Shown here: piece by piece, positions 7,782 to 15,826 of the stretch
Numbering within the stretch: the first letter of the stretch is position 1
Layout of the letters: the number at the start of each line of letters is the position of its first letter
Assembly (NCBI RefSeq): GCF_018070045.1
Contig: NZ_JAGPYK010000047.1
Span: forward strand, 1 to 35,380
Origin: Micromonospora sp. U21
GTDB lineage: Bacteria > Actinomycetota > Actinomycetes > Mycobacteriales > Micromonosporaceae
Reading direction: 5' to 3'
Length of the DNA stretch: 35,380 nt
Notes under the pieces: model-generated
Seen by the model: only the letters and a program-made list of their open reading frames with translations
Told to the model about the DNA's origin: nothing
The model's database searches: none
Translations under genes and position numbers: made by a program

Positions 7782-9454
7782 CGGGTCACCTTCCCGGTCG
7801 GCTCGGGCGTCAGCTCGGTGACCCGGCCGTCCTCGATCCGCAGGATCCGGTCGGCGTCGGCCAGCAGTGCCGGCCGGTGCGCGACCAGCAGCGCGGTCCG
7901 CCCGGCGACCAGCCGGCGGGTGGCGTCGAGCACCACCGCCTCGGCCGCGGTGTCCAGTCGGGCGGTGGGCTCGTCGAGCAGCACCACCGGGGCGTCCCGG
8001 AGGAACGCCCGGGCCAGGGCCACGCGTTGCCGCTGCCCGCTGGACAACCCGTGCCCACGCTCGCCGAGCAGCGTCTCCAGGCCGTCCGGCAGGCCGGCCA
8101 CCACGTCGTCCAGGGCCGCGTCGCGCACCGCGGTGGCGAGCGCGTCCGGCGCGGTGTCCGGCGCGCCGAGCCGGATGTTGTCGGCCAGCGAGGCGGCGAA
8201 GAGATGGGCCCGCTGCGGCACCCAGGCGAGCTGGCGGCGCCAGGCGTCCGGGTCGGCGGCGGCGAGGTCGACCCCGTCCACGGTGACCCGGCCGCTGGTC
8301 GGGGCCACGAAGCCGAGCAGCAGGCCGAGCAGGGTGCTCTTGCCGGCGCCGCTGGGCCCGATGATGGCGATCCGCTCACCGGGCCGGACGGTCAGCGTCA
8401 CGTCGCGCAGCGCGGTGGTCCGCTCGTACGCCACGGTCACCGACTCGAAGCGGATCTCGCCCCGGCCGTCCGGGGTGGCCGCGCCCTCGGCGGCCCGGGG
8501 TGCGGCGGGCGCGGCGGAGATGGTGAGCGCCTCGTCCAGCGCGGTGAGCCCCTCCATGCTGGCGTGGAAGCGGCTGCCGGCGGCGCGCAGCGGCAGGTAC
8601 GCCTCCGGGGTGAGCAGCAGCACCAGCAGCGCGGTCTGCAGGGCCAGCCCGCCGCCGAGCAGGCGGATGCCGACCGGCACCGCGACCAGGGCCACGGAGA
8701 GGGTGGCGACCAGTTCCAGCACCAGCGCGGAGAGGAACGCGATCCGCAGCGTCTTCATGGTGGCGACCCGGTGCCCGTCGGCCATCCGGCGGACCACCTC
8801 GGTCTGCGCCCGGGCCCGGCCGAACGCGCGCAGCGTGGGCAGCCCGGCGACCATGTCCAGGAAGTGCCCGCCCAGCAGGGAGAGCCGGCGCCACTGCCGT
8901 TCCGTGGCGGCCTGCGCCTGCCAGCCGAGCAGCGCGCCGAAGACCGGGATCAGCGGCAGGGTCAGCGCGATGATCACTGCCGAGCCCCAGTCGGCGAAGA
9001 CGACCCGGGCCAGCACCGCCACCGGCACCGTCACGCTGAGCACCAGCTGGGGCAGGTACCCGGTGAAGTACGCGTCCAGCGCGTCCAGCCCGCGCCCGGC
9101 CAGCGTGGCGAGCTGGCCGGCCCGTTGGCCGGCGACCCAACCCGGCCCGTGCCGGCCCACCGCGCCGAGCAGGTCGGCCCGCAGCGCGGCCTTGACCGTG
9201 GCGGCGACCCGCGCCGAGACCGTGCCCTGGGCCCAGACCAGCGCCGAACGGGCGGCGACCGCCACCGCGAAGCCGGCCAGCGCAGGCCGGTCCAGGCGGC
9301 CGTCGACGGCGGTGGCCAGCACCGCCGCCAGCGCGGTGGCCTGCGCAACGATCAACCCGGCGGCGAGCACCCCGAGCAGAGCGAGCACGGCAAGATCACG
9401 CCGGGCCGCGGGGACCCGGCGCAGCAGACGCGGGTCGAAGGGACGGCGGTTCAC
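7778..9454 (-). CDS. cydD: CydD, ABC transporter subunit for cytochrome bd assembly
   Basis: A 558-residue half-transporter and partner of CydC. The N-terminal region (about 20-320) carries the six-helix transmembrane domain, with FGALLGWQAQAATERQWRRL and GGHFLDMVAGLPTLRAFGRA as the recognisable CydD core. The ATPase domain has Walker A GPSGAGKST, an intact Q-loop (WVPQRAHLFAASLADNIRLG), signature LSSGQRQRVALARAF, Walker B VVLLDEPTARLD and the H-loop VAHRP. The frame is open far upstream through cydB, but the GTG at 9454 overlaps the cydB stop (GTGA) and begins a protein of normal CydD length, so it is chosen. The tight overlaps on both sides imply one mRNA for all four cyd genes. Confidence 0.93.
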   Translation of the reverse strand: MNRRPFDPRLLRRVPAARRDLAVLALLGVLAAGLIVAQATALAAVLATAVDGRLDRPALAGFAVAVAARSALVWAQGTVSARVAATVKAALRADLLGAVGRHGPGWVAGQRAGQLATLAGRGLDALDAYFTGYLPQLVLSVTVPVAVLARVVFADWGSAVIIALTLPLIPVFGALLGWQAQAATERQWRRLSLLGGHFLDMVAGLPTLRAFGRARAQTEVVRRMADGHRVATMKTLRIAFLSALVLELVATLSVALVAVPVGIRLLGGGLALQTALLVLLLTPEAYLPLRAAGSRFHASMEGLTALDEALTISAAPAAPRAAEGAATPDGRGEIRFESVTVAYERTTALRDVTLTVRPGERIAIIGPSGAGKSTLLGLLLGFVAPTSGRVTVDGVDLAAADPDAWRRQLAWVPQRAHLFAASLADNIRLGAPDTAPDALATAVRDAALDDVVAGLPDGLETLLGERGHGLSSGQRQRVALARAFLRDAPVVLLDEPTARLDTAAEAVVLDATRRLVAGRTALLVAHRPALLADADRILRIEDGRVTELTPEPTGKVTR

Positions 9455-10458
9455 CAGTACACCGGTGCCCTGCCGTCGGTCCGTCCCCGGAAAACCCACC
9501 AGCACATCGCCTGGAAGCCTAGTAGGGCCGGCAGCAGCGGCAGCGCCACCCAGCCGAGTAGCCGCAGCGTCGGCGCGCTGGCGGCGGCGTCGGCCACCGT
9601 CAGCGAGGCGCCCGGGTCCGTCGTGGACACCAGCACGTAGGGCCAGACAGCCGCGCCGACCAGCGCCACCGGCAGCGCCAGAGCCGCGCCGGTGGCGACC
9701 AGCGCCCATCCCGGCCGCCCTCGGGCCAGCGCCGCGCGGGCCACCAGCAGCGCCGCCGCCAGCAGCACCGGCAGCAGTACGGCCACCGCCGGCTGCTGGA
9801 CGGCGTCGCGTACCCGGGTGGAGAGCAGCCCCACGACGGTGGCCAGGGCGACCGCGGTGAGCGCCACCGGCACCAGCCGGCGGGCCGACCGGCCGACGAC
9901 GGCGGCGTCGGCGGCGGGCAGTCGCAGGGTGAGGAAGGTCGCACCGTGCACCGCGATCAGGGCGACCATGGCCAGCCCGGCGGCGGCCGCGAACGGGGTG
10001 GCCAGATGCGACACCCCGACGACGTGCCCGTCGGCCTCGCGGGGCACGCCCTGCAGCAGTGCGGCGAGCAGCACTCCCCAGCCCAGCGCGGCGAGCACGC
10101 TGCCCACCACCACGACCCGGTCCCAGCGCGCCCGGATCCGCTCGTCGGTGTGCCGACTGCGCAGCTGCACCCCCGCGGTCACCAGGACCACACCGGCCAG
10201 CGCTCCGGCGACCGCCGGATAGCACCCGGACAGCAGTTCGCCCTCGAGCACCGGAAAGGCTCCGAAGAGGATGCCGACGGCGGCCACCAGCCAGACCTCG
10301 TTGCCGAGGAAGAACGGGCCGAGTGCGGTGAGCGCGGCCCGTCGACCGGCCGGGCCGCCGCCGCGGGCGAGCAGCAGCCCGACGCCGTAGTCGTAGCCGG
10401 CGAGCACCAGGTAGGCGCCGAAGAAGAGGCCGAGCAGGGCGTACCAGGCGAGGTCCAC
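9451..10458 (-). CDS. cydB: Cytochrome bd ubiquinol/menaquinol oxidase subunit II
   Basis: A 335-residue membrane subunit of the cytochrome bd terminal oxidase, which reduces oxygen to water with electrons from (mena)quinol under low oxygen or stress. The N-terminus WYALLGLFFGAYLVLAGYDYGVGLLL and the following LGPFFLGNEVWLVAAVGILFGAFP are diagnostic of CydB (the GYD and NEVW motifs). Eight or nine hydrophobic helices can be traced. The C-terminus FQAMCWWVFRGRTD is typical. The start is GTG with GAGGAGATC just upstream, in a 10-base gap after cydA. Confidence 0.95.
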   Translation of the reverse strand: MDLAWYALLGLFFGAYLVLAGYDYGVGLLLARGGGPAGRRAALTALGPFFLGNEVWLVAAVGILFGAFPVLEGELLSGCYPAVAGALAGVVLVTAGVQLRSRHTDERIRARWDRVVVVGSVLAALGWGVLLAALLQGVPREADGHVVGVSHLATPFAAAAGLAMVALIAVHGATFLTLRLPAADAAVVGRSARRLVPVALTAVALATVVGLLSTRVRDAVQQPAVAVLLPVLLAAALLVARAALARGRPGWALVATGAALALPVALVGAAVWPYVLVSTTDPGASLTVADAAASAPTLRLLGWVALPLLPALLGFQAMCWWVFRGRTDGRAPVYW

Positions 10459-10468
10459 GGTGATCTCC

Positions 10469-11719
10469 TCAGGCGAGGGCGGGTTCGGGGTGAGCCGGCT
10501 CGTTCGGCGGTGCCGGCGGGCGGCCGAGCGGCGGGTCGCCCGCGCCGCGGGCCGCGTGCCGGGCGAGAAGCACCCAGTTGGTGACGGCGAGGGTGCCCAG
10601 CAGCAGGCTGAAGCCGATCAGCGAGGCGAGCATCACCGGTGCGCCGACCGGGGAGACCGCCTGGTCGGTGGGGAGCAGCCCGTACGCCACCCAGGGCTGG
10701 CGGCCGACCTCCCGGGCGATCCAACCGAGGATCACCGCGACGAACGGCAGCGGCAGGGCGAGCAGGACCAGCCAGAGCGGGAAGCGCAGCCGGATGATCC
10801 AGTCCCGGAAGAGCAGCGGGAGCAGCAGCCAGACGCAGCCGAGCGTGAAGCCGATCAGAATCATGAAGCCCAGCCCGACGCTGGCCAGCACGGGTGGCGT
10901 GTAGTCGCCGGGGCCGAACCGCGCCGTCCACTCGGTGATCAGCGCCTGGGCTTCCGGGCCCTGGCCGAACTTGGTCGGCTGCACCTCTGCGACCGGCCCG
11001 AACTGGGCGAACCCGAAGCCCTGCACCAGGGTGATCGCCAGCGCCGCGGTGACCAGGCCGATCCGCAGCGAGGTGCGGAAGAGCGCGTGGTCGGGAGTGC
11101 GCCGGATCAGGTGCCAGGCGCTGACGGCCGCCATCAGCATGCCGCCGACCAGCAGCGCGGCCGAGACCACGTGCCCGAACGCCATGCCGAGGCTGGGATT
11201 GGTGAGCAGCGCGCCGAAGTCGGTGAGGTGGGCGATGCCGTCGCGCACCTCGTACCCCACCGGGTGCTGCAGCCAGGAGTTCGCCACCATGATCCAGAAC
11301 GCCGAGGCGTACGCGGTGAGCGCCACGCCCCAGAGCAGCGCGAGGTGGACGCCCTTGCGGAGCCGGTGCCAGCCGAAGATCCACATCCCGAGGAACGTGG
11401 ACTCCAGGAAGAACGCCACCAGCGTCTCGATGGCCAGTGGCGCGCCGAAGACGTTGCCGACGTAACGCGACAGGCCGCTCCAGTTCAGCCCGAACTGGAA
11501 CTCCATCACGATGCCGGTGGCGATGCCGAGCACGTAGTTGATCACGTAGAGCTGGCCCCAGTACCGGGTGAGCCGCTCCCACGCCGGGTTGCCGGTGAGC
11601 ACCCAGGCGGTCTGCATCCCGACCAGCAGGGTGACCAGCCCGAGCGTGACGACCACGAACAGGAAGTGGATCGAGGTGGTGGTGGCGAACTGCAGGCGGG
11701 CGAGGAGCAGGGTGTCCAT
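10469..11719 (-). CDS. cydA: Cytochrome bd oxidase subunit I
   Basis: A 416-residue haem-bearing subunit with the quinol site. Likely haem ligands are His18 in LQFATTTSIHFLF (haem d or b595 axial position, E. coli His19), His183 in GMAFGHVVSAALL (b558) and Met286 in LGFMILIG (b558 partner). Glu98 and Glu106 in IETLVAFFLESTF match the conserved proton-path acids. The quinol region VQPTKFGQGPEA keeps the lysine (Lys250) and a nearby glutamate. The Q-loop is strongly shortened, and the protein is about 100 residues smaller than E. coli CydA; this is the short-Q-loop class. GRQPW near the C-terminus is diagnostic. ATG 11719 has GGAG about 8 bases upstream. It is the first gene of the operon, and its promoter is full of dyads (11744-11829). 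Confidence 0.96.
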   Translation of the reverse strand: MDTLLLARLQFATTTSIHFLFVVVTLGLVTLLVGMQTAWVLTGNPAWERLTRYWGQLYVINYVLGIATGIVMEFQFGLNWSGLSRYVGNVFGAPLAIETLVAFFLESTFLGMWIFGWHRLRKGVHLALLWGVALTAYASAFWIMVANSWLQHPVGYEVRDGIAHLTDFGALLTNPSLGMAFGHVVSAALLVGGMLMAAVSAWHLIRRTPDHALFRTSLRIGLVTAALAITLVQGFGFAQFGPVAEVQPTKFGQGPEAQALITEWTARFGPGDYTPPVLASVGLGFMILIGFTLGCVWLLLPLLFRDWIIRLRFPLWLVLLALPLPFVAVILGWIAREVGRQPWVAYGLLPTDQAVSPVGAPVMLASLIGFSLLLGTLAVTNWVLLARHAARGAGDPPLGRPPAPPNEPAHPEPALA

Positions 11720-11743
11720 GACCGGCTCTCCGTAGCGTTGGCT

Positions 11744-11829
11744 GCCTTGTCGTAGCCACCCTACACGTAGCTTGCCTACACGTCGGTTACTACGCCTTGT
11801 CGTAGACGACTCTACGACAAGGCGTAGTA
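11744..11829 (-). promoter_or_regulatory. cydA promoter with repeated operator-like dyads
   Basis: The 12-mer GCCTTGTCGTAG occurs at 11744-11755 and 11794-11805, exactly 50 bases apart, and as its reverse complement at 11812-11823. The last two lie in a perfect 19-bp inverted repeat, 11788-11806 and 11811-11829, with spacer CGAC. Each half of that repeat is itself a CTACG-N6-CGTAG dyad. CTACACGTAG (11761-11770) is another dyad. The minus-strand hexamer TAGGGT (11758-11763) is a good -10 box, placing the first 12-mer at the transcription start. The blaI/M56 pair directly upstream is the obvious candidate regulator, since CTAC/GTAG half-sites also lie at the blaI promoter. No Rex-type site was seen. 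Confidence 0.65.
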
Positions 11830-11844
11830 GTTGTGGGGAACGTG

Positions 11845-11874
11845 CCTGATCCGCAGCGTGGTCGTGGGATCAGG
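11845..11874 (-). terminator. Hairpin after the blaI-M56 operon
   Basis: CCTGATCC (11845-11852) pairs with GGATCAGG (11867-11874) across a 14-base loop, about 70 bases past the stop of the M56 gene and before the cyd promoter. No T-tract follows. Confidence 0.45.
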
Positions 11875-11943
11875 AGCGCGCGCAGCACCCGCGCCGGACC
11901 CGGCGGGGCGCTGTTGCTGAGACGGCGGACCGACTTCCTCGGG

Positions 11944-12849
11944 TCAGCTCAGAAAGAGAGTGATCGGGAGAGCGACCAACGTGGTGGCGACCGCGAGGGC
12001 GGTGGCCCCGAGCACCCGGGGCGGCCGGTCGCTGACCAGCAGCCGCTGTACGCGTACGTCCAGGTCGCGGTCGCCCATGCCCAGCGCGCCAGCCGGAGTG
12101 ATCCGGTGACCCGCGGCGGCGAACCGGCGCAGCGCGCCCGCCAGCGGCGCCTCGGCGTGCAGCTCACGCGCCTTGTCGTCGGCGCGCATCTCGACCAGCA
12201 GAGCGACCCGCTCGTGCGCGTCGCGGACCCAGCGGAACCACGGCAACGCGCGGCAGAGCGCGGTGAACGGCAACAGCACCAGGTCGTGCCGCTCGTGGGC
12301 GTGCGCGCGCTCATGGCTGAGCACCGCGGCGAGCTCGGCCCGGTCCAGCAGGCTCAGCGTGCCCGCGCTGACCACCACCTGCGGCTTCACGCCAGGCAGG
12401 CAGTACGCCGCCGCGCTCGGATGGTCCAGCACCAGCGCGCCGGGCGCGGCCGGGTCGTTCCGGGCGACCAGGGTGAGCAGGTCCCGGTGCCGGCGCTGGG
12501 CGCGTAGCGTGCCGTGGATGCTGCGCACGGTCGTGGTGACCAGCACCGCGCCGATGCCGAAGCCCACCCCCACGCCGGCCAGGTGGAAGGCGGTCACCCC
12601 GACCGGCAGCGTGCCGTGGCCGAGGTCGGTGGCCAGGGCGAACAGTGCGCTCCCGGTCGGCAGGTCGTAGGCGGTCAACCCGAGCGCCATCGGCAGGCCC
12701 ATCGCCGAGAGGCCCAGCGCCAACCCGACCGCCTGCCAGCAGACGATCGCCACCCGAGGGCTGCGCCACGTCCAGGTGGAGCTGGCCAACACCTGAGCGG
12801 TCAGATAGCACGCCAGCATGGTGGCGGCGAAGTGCACGGCGTAGGCCAT
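11944..12849 (-). CDS. M56-family (BlaR1/MecR1-like) membrane metallopeptidase
   Basis: A 301-residue integral membrane protein with the M56 zinc motif HExxH at LSHERAHAHERHD (His179, Glu180, His183). The preceding AYCLPGVKPQVVVSAGTLSLL is the usual M56 approach to the active site. Hydrophobic helices lie near residues 5-22, 35-60, 85-105 and at the C-terminus. There is no penicillin-binding sensor domain, so it is the short form paired with BlaI-like repressors in many actinobacteria. By analogy with BlaR1 it probably triggers loss of the repressor encoded just upstream (10-base gap), but the signal is unknown. Its position between blaI and the cyd operon suggests a respiratory or envelope-stress signal rather than a beta-lactam; that is inference. 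Confidence 0.9.
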   Translation of the reverse strand: MAYAVHFAATMLACYLTAQVLASSTWTWRSPRVAIVCWQAVGLALGLSAMGLPMALGLTAYDLPTGSALFALATDLGHGTLPVGVTAFHLAGVGVGFGIGAVLVTTTVRSIHGTLRAQRRHRDLLTLVARNDPAAPGALVLDHPSAAAYCLPGVKPQVVVSAGTLSLLDRAELAAVLSHERAHAHERHDLVLLPFTALCRALPWFRWVRDAHERVALLVEMRADDKARELHAEAPLAGALRRFAAAGHRITPAGALGMGDRDLDVRVQRLLVSDRPPRVLGATALAVATTLVALPITLFLS

Positions 12850-12859
12850 GGCGCGCGCC

Positions 12860-13321
12860 CTACCGCTCCGCTGCCTCGTCGGCCGGCCGTCGGCCCGCCG
12901 GCCCGTCCACGCGGTCGGTCAACTCGGCACCGGCTCCGGCGGAGCCCTGCCCGGTCAGCCCGGCCTCGCTTCCCAGAGCCGCGCGCAGCACCTCGGCCTC
13001 GGTGCCGGTCACCGAGTGGGCGAAGCGCACCAGCGCGGCGTCGCGGCTGCCGCCCAGATCGAGGGCGTCGAGCATGAGCTGGGCGATGTGCGCCTCACGG
13101 CTGGCCGCCGGCCGGTACCGCCAGGCCCGGCCCTCCCGCTCCCGCTGCACCATGCCCTTGCCGGCGAGCCGGTCCAGCACGGTCATCACCGTGGTGTACG
13201 CCAGCTCGCGGCCGTCGAGCGCGTCGGCCACCTCGCGCACGGTCACCCCGTCCGACGTGCCCGGGACCACGTCCCACAGCACGTCCATCACCGCACGCTC
13301 AAGATCGCCCAACCGAGTCAC
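12860..13321 (-). CDS. BlaI/MecI-family transcriptional repressor
   Basis: A 153-residue protein with the BlaI winged-helix domain in the first 85 residues: LGDLERAVMDVLWDV, VTVREVADALDGRELAYTTVMTVLDRLAGKGMVQRE and GRAWRYRPAASREAHIAQLM. The C-terminal helices dimerise the protein. BlaI proteins are dimeric repressors that bind dyads and are removed after M56 protease signalling. The known M. tuberculosis BlaI regulon includes ATP synthase genes as far as I recall, which makes a link to the adjacent cytochrome bd operon plausible. The start GTG 13321 has no Shine-Dalgarno but follows a TAGGAT hexamer by six bases, suggesting a leaderless transcript. The M56 peptidase gene follows after 10 bases. 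Confidence 0.92.
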   Translation of the reverse strand: MTRLGDLERAVMDVLWDVVPGTSDGVTVREVADALDGRELAYTTVMTVLDRLAGKGMVQREREGRAWRYRPAASREAHIAQLMLDALDLGGSRDAALVRFAHSVTGTEAEVLRAALGSEAGLTGQGSAGAGAELTDRVDGPAGRRPADEAAER

Positions 13322-13327
13322 CCCGCA

Positions 13328-13343
13328 ATCCTACCCCCGGTAG
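13328..13343 (-). promoter_or_regulatory. blaI promoter and CTACC/GGTAG dyad
   Basis: TAGGAT (13328-13333, minus strand) lies six bases before the GTG, predicting a leaderless mRNA. The dyad CTACCCCCGGTAG (13331-13343) overlaps it. Its CTAC/GTAG half-sites resemble those at cydA, consistent with BlaI self-repression. Confidence 0.5.
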
Positions 13344-13478
13344 TAGACCTCTCGCCGAGCCGGCCAGGATCCGCGCAAGAACGCTGACACTGCTGCCTCA
13401 GGCGCCCCGCTGGCCGGCGACCCGACCGAGGGCGCCAGCCAGCAAGACAAAACAGCCGGACGGACCCGGCGGAGCGAA

Positions 13479-13552
13479 GGGTTTCGGGGGGAGCCCGCCC
13501 GCGGAGGGATCAAGCCTGACCGCCCGGAGCGGGCGGGCTCCCCCCGAAACCC
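13479..13552 (-). terminator. Very strong hairpin terminator after the deoC operon
   Basis: Two perfectly complementary 24-base arms (13479-13502 and 13529-13552) flank a 26-base loop. The arms contain GGGTTTCGGGGGGAGCCC. The hairpin begins about 20 bases past the stop codon of the truncated aldehyde dehydrogenase. The arms are unusually long for a simple terminator and may belong to a dispersed repeat family. Confidence 0.65.
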
Positions 13553-13572
13553 CCACGGCCGGGACCAACCAA

Positions 13573-14397
13573 TCACACCCCCTTGGGGTGCCACACCGTC
13601 TTGGTCTCCAGCAGGGTGGTCATCCGCGCCACCCCGGGGTCGGCGGACCAGTCGTGGTCGGCCGGGGCCGGACGGAGCACCCGCTTCAGGTTCTCCGCCG
13701 CCTTGACCTCCAGGTCGGCCGCCAACTCGGCGTCGGTCACCCCGCTGAGGTCGACCGCGTTGACGTCCATGTGCGCGGCCAGCGTCGGCGCGGTCTCGGT
13801 GATCCTGCCGGTGAGGATGTTGACCACACCGCCCGGCAGGTCGGAGGTGGCCAGCACCTCGGCCAGCGTCACCGCCGCCAGCGGCTCGGTCGGGGAGGCC
13901 GCCACCACCACCGTGTTGCCGGTGACGATCGCCGGGGCGATCACGCTGACCAGGCCGAGCAGCGCCGGGCGCTCCGGGGCGACCACCGCCACCACGCCGG
14001 TCGGCTCGGGCGTGGAGATGTTGAAGTACGGCCCGGCGACCGGGTTGGCGCCGCCGTACACCTGGGACAGCTTGTCGGCCCAGCCGGCGTACCAGACCCA
14101 GCGGTCCACCGCGGCGTCCACCTCGTCGCCCGGCACGCCGAGGGCGACGAACTGCTCGCGGCGGCCCTCCAGCATCTCGGCGGCCCGGTAGAGGATCTGA
14201 CCCCGGTTGTACGCGGTCGCCCCGGCCCAGCCCTTCACGGCGGCGCGGGCGGCGACCACCGCGTCCCGGGCGTCCTTGCGGGAGGCCAGTGACACATTCG
14301 AGGACTGCACGAGATACGACCGTCCCGACTCGCTGCGCGGGAACTTCCCGCCGATGAAGAGCTTGTACGTCTTGCGTACCGCGACCCGCTCAGACAT
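13573..14397 (-). CDS. Truncated aldehyde-dehydrogenase-like protein lacking the catalytic half
   Basis: A 274-residue protein that aligns with the first half of an NAD(P)-dependent aldehyde dehydrogenase: KLFIGGKFPRSESGRSY at the N-terminus, RGQILYRAAEMLEGRR, WYAGWADKLSQVYGG, GNTVVV and LPGGVVNILTG. The usual PWNFP is replaced by APERPA, and the protein then jumps to a short unrelated tail. The ELGGK base and the catalytic cysteine region are missing, so it cannot be an active enzyme by itself. The reading frame is clean and overlaps the full-length dehydrogenase gene by 8 bases, so this is a maintained gene rather than a decaying fragment. It may be a structural partner of that enzyme. ATG 14397 is chosen because the longer frame to 14511 lies inside the upstream gene. 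Confidence 0.85.
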   Translation of the reverse strand: MSERVAVRKTYKLFIGGKFPRSESGRSYLVQSSNVSLASRKDARDAVVAARAAVKGWAGATAYNRGQILYRAAEMLEGRREQFVALGVPGDEVDAAVDRWVWYAGWADKLSQVYGGANPVAGPYFNISTPEPTGVVAVVAPERPALLGLVSVIAPAIVTGNTVVVAASPTEPLAAVTLAEVLATSDLPGGVVNILTGRITETAPTLAAHMDVNAVDLSGVTDAELAADLEVKAAENLKRVLRPAPADHDWSADPGVARMTTLLETKTVWHPKGV

Positions 14398-15820
14398 TGA
14401 GGTAGCCCTCCAGCCCGTGCCGGCCGCCCTCGCGACCGTAGCCCGACTCCTTGTAGCCGCCGAACGGCGAGGTGGGGTCGAACTTGTTGAACGTGTTGGC
14501 CCAGACGACACCGGCGCGCAGCCGGTCGGCCGTCCAGAGGATGCGGGAACCCTTGTCGGTCCAGATCCCCGCCGACAGCCCGTACGGCGTGTTGTTGGCC
14601 TTCTCCACGGCCTCGGCCGGGGTGCGGAAGGTGAGCACCGACAGCACCGGGCCGAAGATCTCCTCGCGGGCGATCCGGTGCGCCTGGGTGACGCCGGTGA
14701 AGATGGTCGGCGCGAACCAGAAGCCGCGGTCGGGCAGCTCGCACGGCGGCGACCAGCGCTCGGCGCCCTCGGCCGAGCCGGCGTCGGACAGCTCGCGGAT
14801 CCGCTCCAACTGGGCGGCGGAGTTGATCGCGCCGATGTCGGTGTTCTTGTCCAGCGGGTCGCCGACCCGAAGCTGGGCCATCCGCCGCTTCAGGGACTCC
14901 AGCACCCGGTCGGCCACGTTCTCCTGGACCAGCAGGCGGGAGCCGGCGCAGCAGACGTGCCCCTGGTTGAAGAAGATGCCGTTGACGATCCCCTCGACCG
15001 CCTGGTCGATCGGTGCGTCGTCGAAGACGATGTTGGCGGCCTTGCCGCCCAGCTCCAGTGTGAGCTTCTTGCGGGTGCCGGCGACCGACCGGGCGATGGC
15101 CCGCCCGACGTCGGTGGAGCCGGTGAAGGCGACCTTGTCCACGCCGGGGTGCTCGACCAGCGTCCGGCCGGTGTCGCCGGCGCCGGTGATGATGTTGACC
15201 ACGCCGGCCGGCAGCTCGGCCTGCTGGCAGATCTCGGCGAAGAGCAGCGCGGTCAGCGGGGTGGTCTCGGCCGGCTTCAGCACCACCGTGTTACCCGCCG
15301 CGAGCGCTGGGGCGATCTTCCAGGCCAGCATCAGCAGCGGGAAGTTCCACGGGATGACCTGCGCGGCGACCCCGATCGGCTTCGGGTCGGCGCCGAAGCC
15401 GGCGTGCTCCAGCTTGTCGGCCCAACCGGCGTAGTAGAAGAAGTGCGCGGCGACCAGCGGCAGGTCGACGTCGCGGGACTCCTTGATCGGCTTGCCGTTG
15501 TCCAGCGACTCCAGCACGGCCAGCTCGCGGGAACGCTCCTGGATCAGCCGGGCGATCCGGAACAGGTACTTGGCCCGGTCCCGGCCCGACATCGGACCCC
15601 AGACCTTCTCGTACGCCTTCCGGGCGGCGCGCACCGCGCGCTCCACGTCCTGCGCGCCGGCCTCAGCGACCTCGGCCAGCACCTCCTCGGACGCGGGGTT
15701 GATCGACTTGAAGCTGCCGCCGTCGGTCGGGTCGACGAACGCGCCGTCGATGAACAGCCCGTACGTGGGCTTGAGGTCCACCACCGAGCGGGACTCGGGG
15801 GCGGGTGCGTATTCGAACAT
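14390..15820 (-). CDS. NAD(P)-dependent aldehyde dehydrogenase
   Basis: A 476-residue enzyme with all family landmarks: IPWNFP near residue 156 (cofactor pocket), GNTVVLKPAETTP, LPAGVVNIITG, FTGSTDVGR, the general-base region ELGGK (Glu256) and the catalytic cysteine Cys290 in NQGHVCCAGSR. EIFGPVLSV closes the active site. It oxidises an aldehyde to an acid; since it follows deoC by only six bases, acetaldehyde released by deoxyribose-phosphate aldolase is the natural substrate guess, which is inference. The truncated paralogue follows with an 8-base overlap. The Shine-Dalgarno is weak, which fits translational coupling to deoC. Confidence 0.94.
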   Translation of the reverse strand: MFEYAPAPESRSVVDLKPTYGLFIDGAFVDPTDGGSFKSINPASEEVLAEVAEAGAQDVERAVRAARKAYEKVWGPMSGRDRAKYLFRIARLIQERSRELAVLESLDNGKPIKESRDVDLPLVAAHFFYYAGWADKLEHAGFGADPKPIGVAAQVIPWNFPLLMLAWKIAPALAAGNTVVLKPAETTPLTALLFAEICQQAELPAGVVNIITGAGDTGRTLVEHPGVDKVAFTGSTDVGRAIARSVAGTRKKLTLELGGKAANIVFDDAPIDQAVEGIVNGIFFNQGHVCCAGSRLLVQENVADRVLESLKRRMAQLRVGDPLDKNTDIGAINSAAQLERIRELSDAGSAEGAERWSPPCELPDRGFWFAPTIFTGVTQAHRIAREEIFGPVLSVLTFRTPAEAVEKANNTPYGLSAGIWTDKGSRILWTADRLRAGVVWANTFNKFDPTSPFGGYKESGYGREGGRHGLEGYLNV

Positions 15821-15826
15821 CGGCTC

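Noticed and set aside
11720..11943. Rex-type operator (TTGTGAA-N-TTCACAA) expected before a cyd operon
   Set aside because: No such sequence is visible; the dyads present are of the CTACG/CGTAG type.
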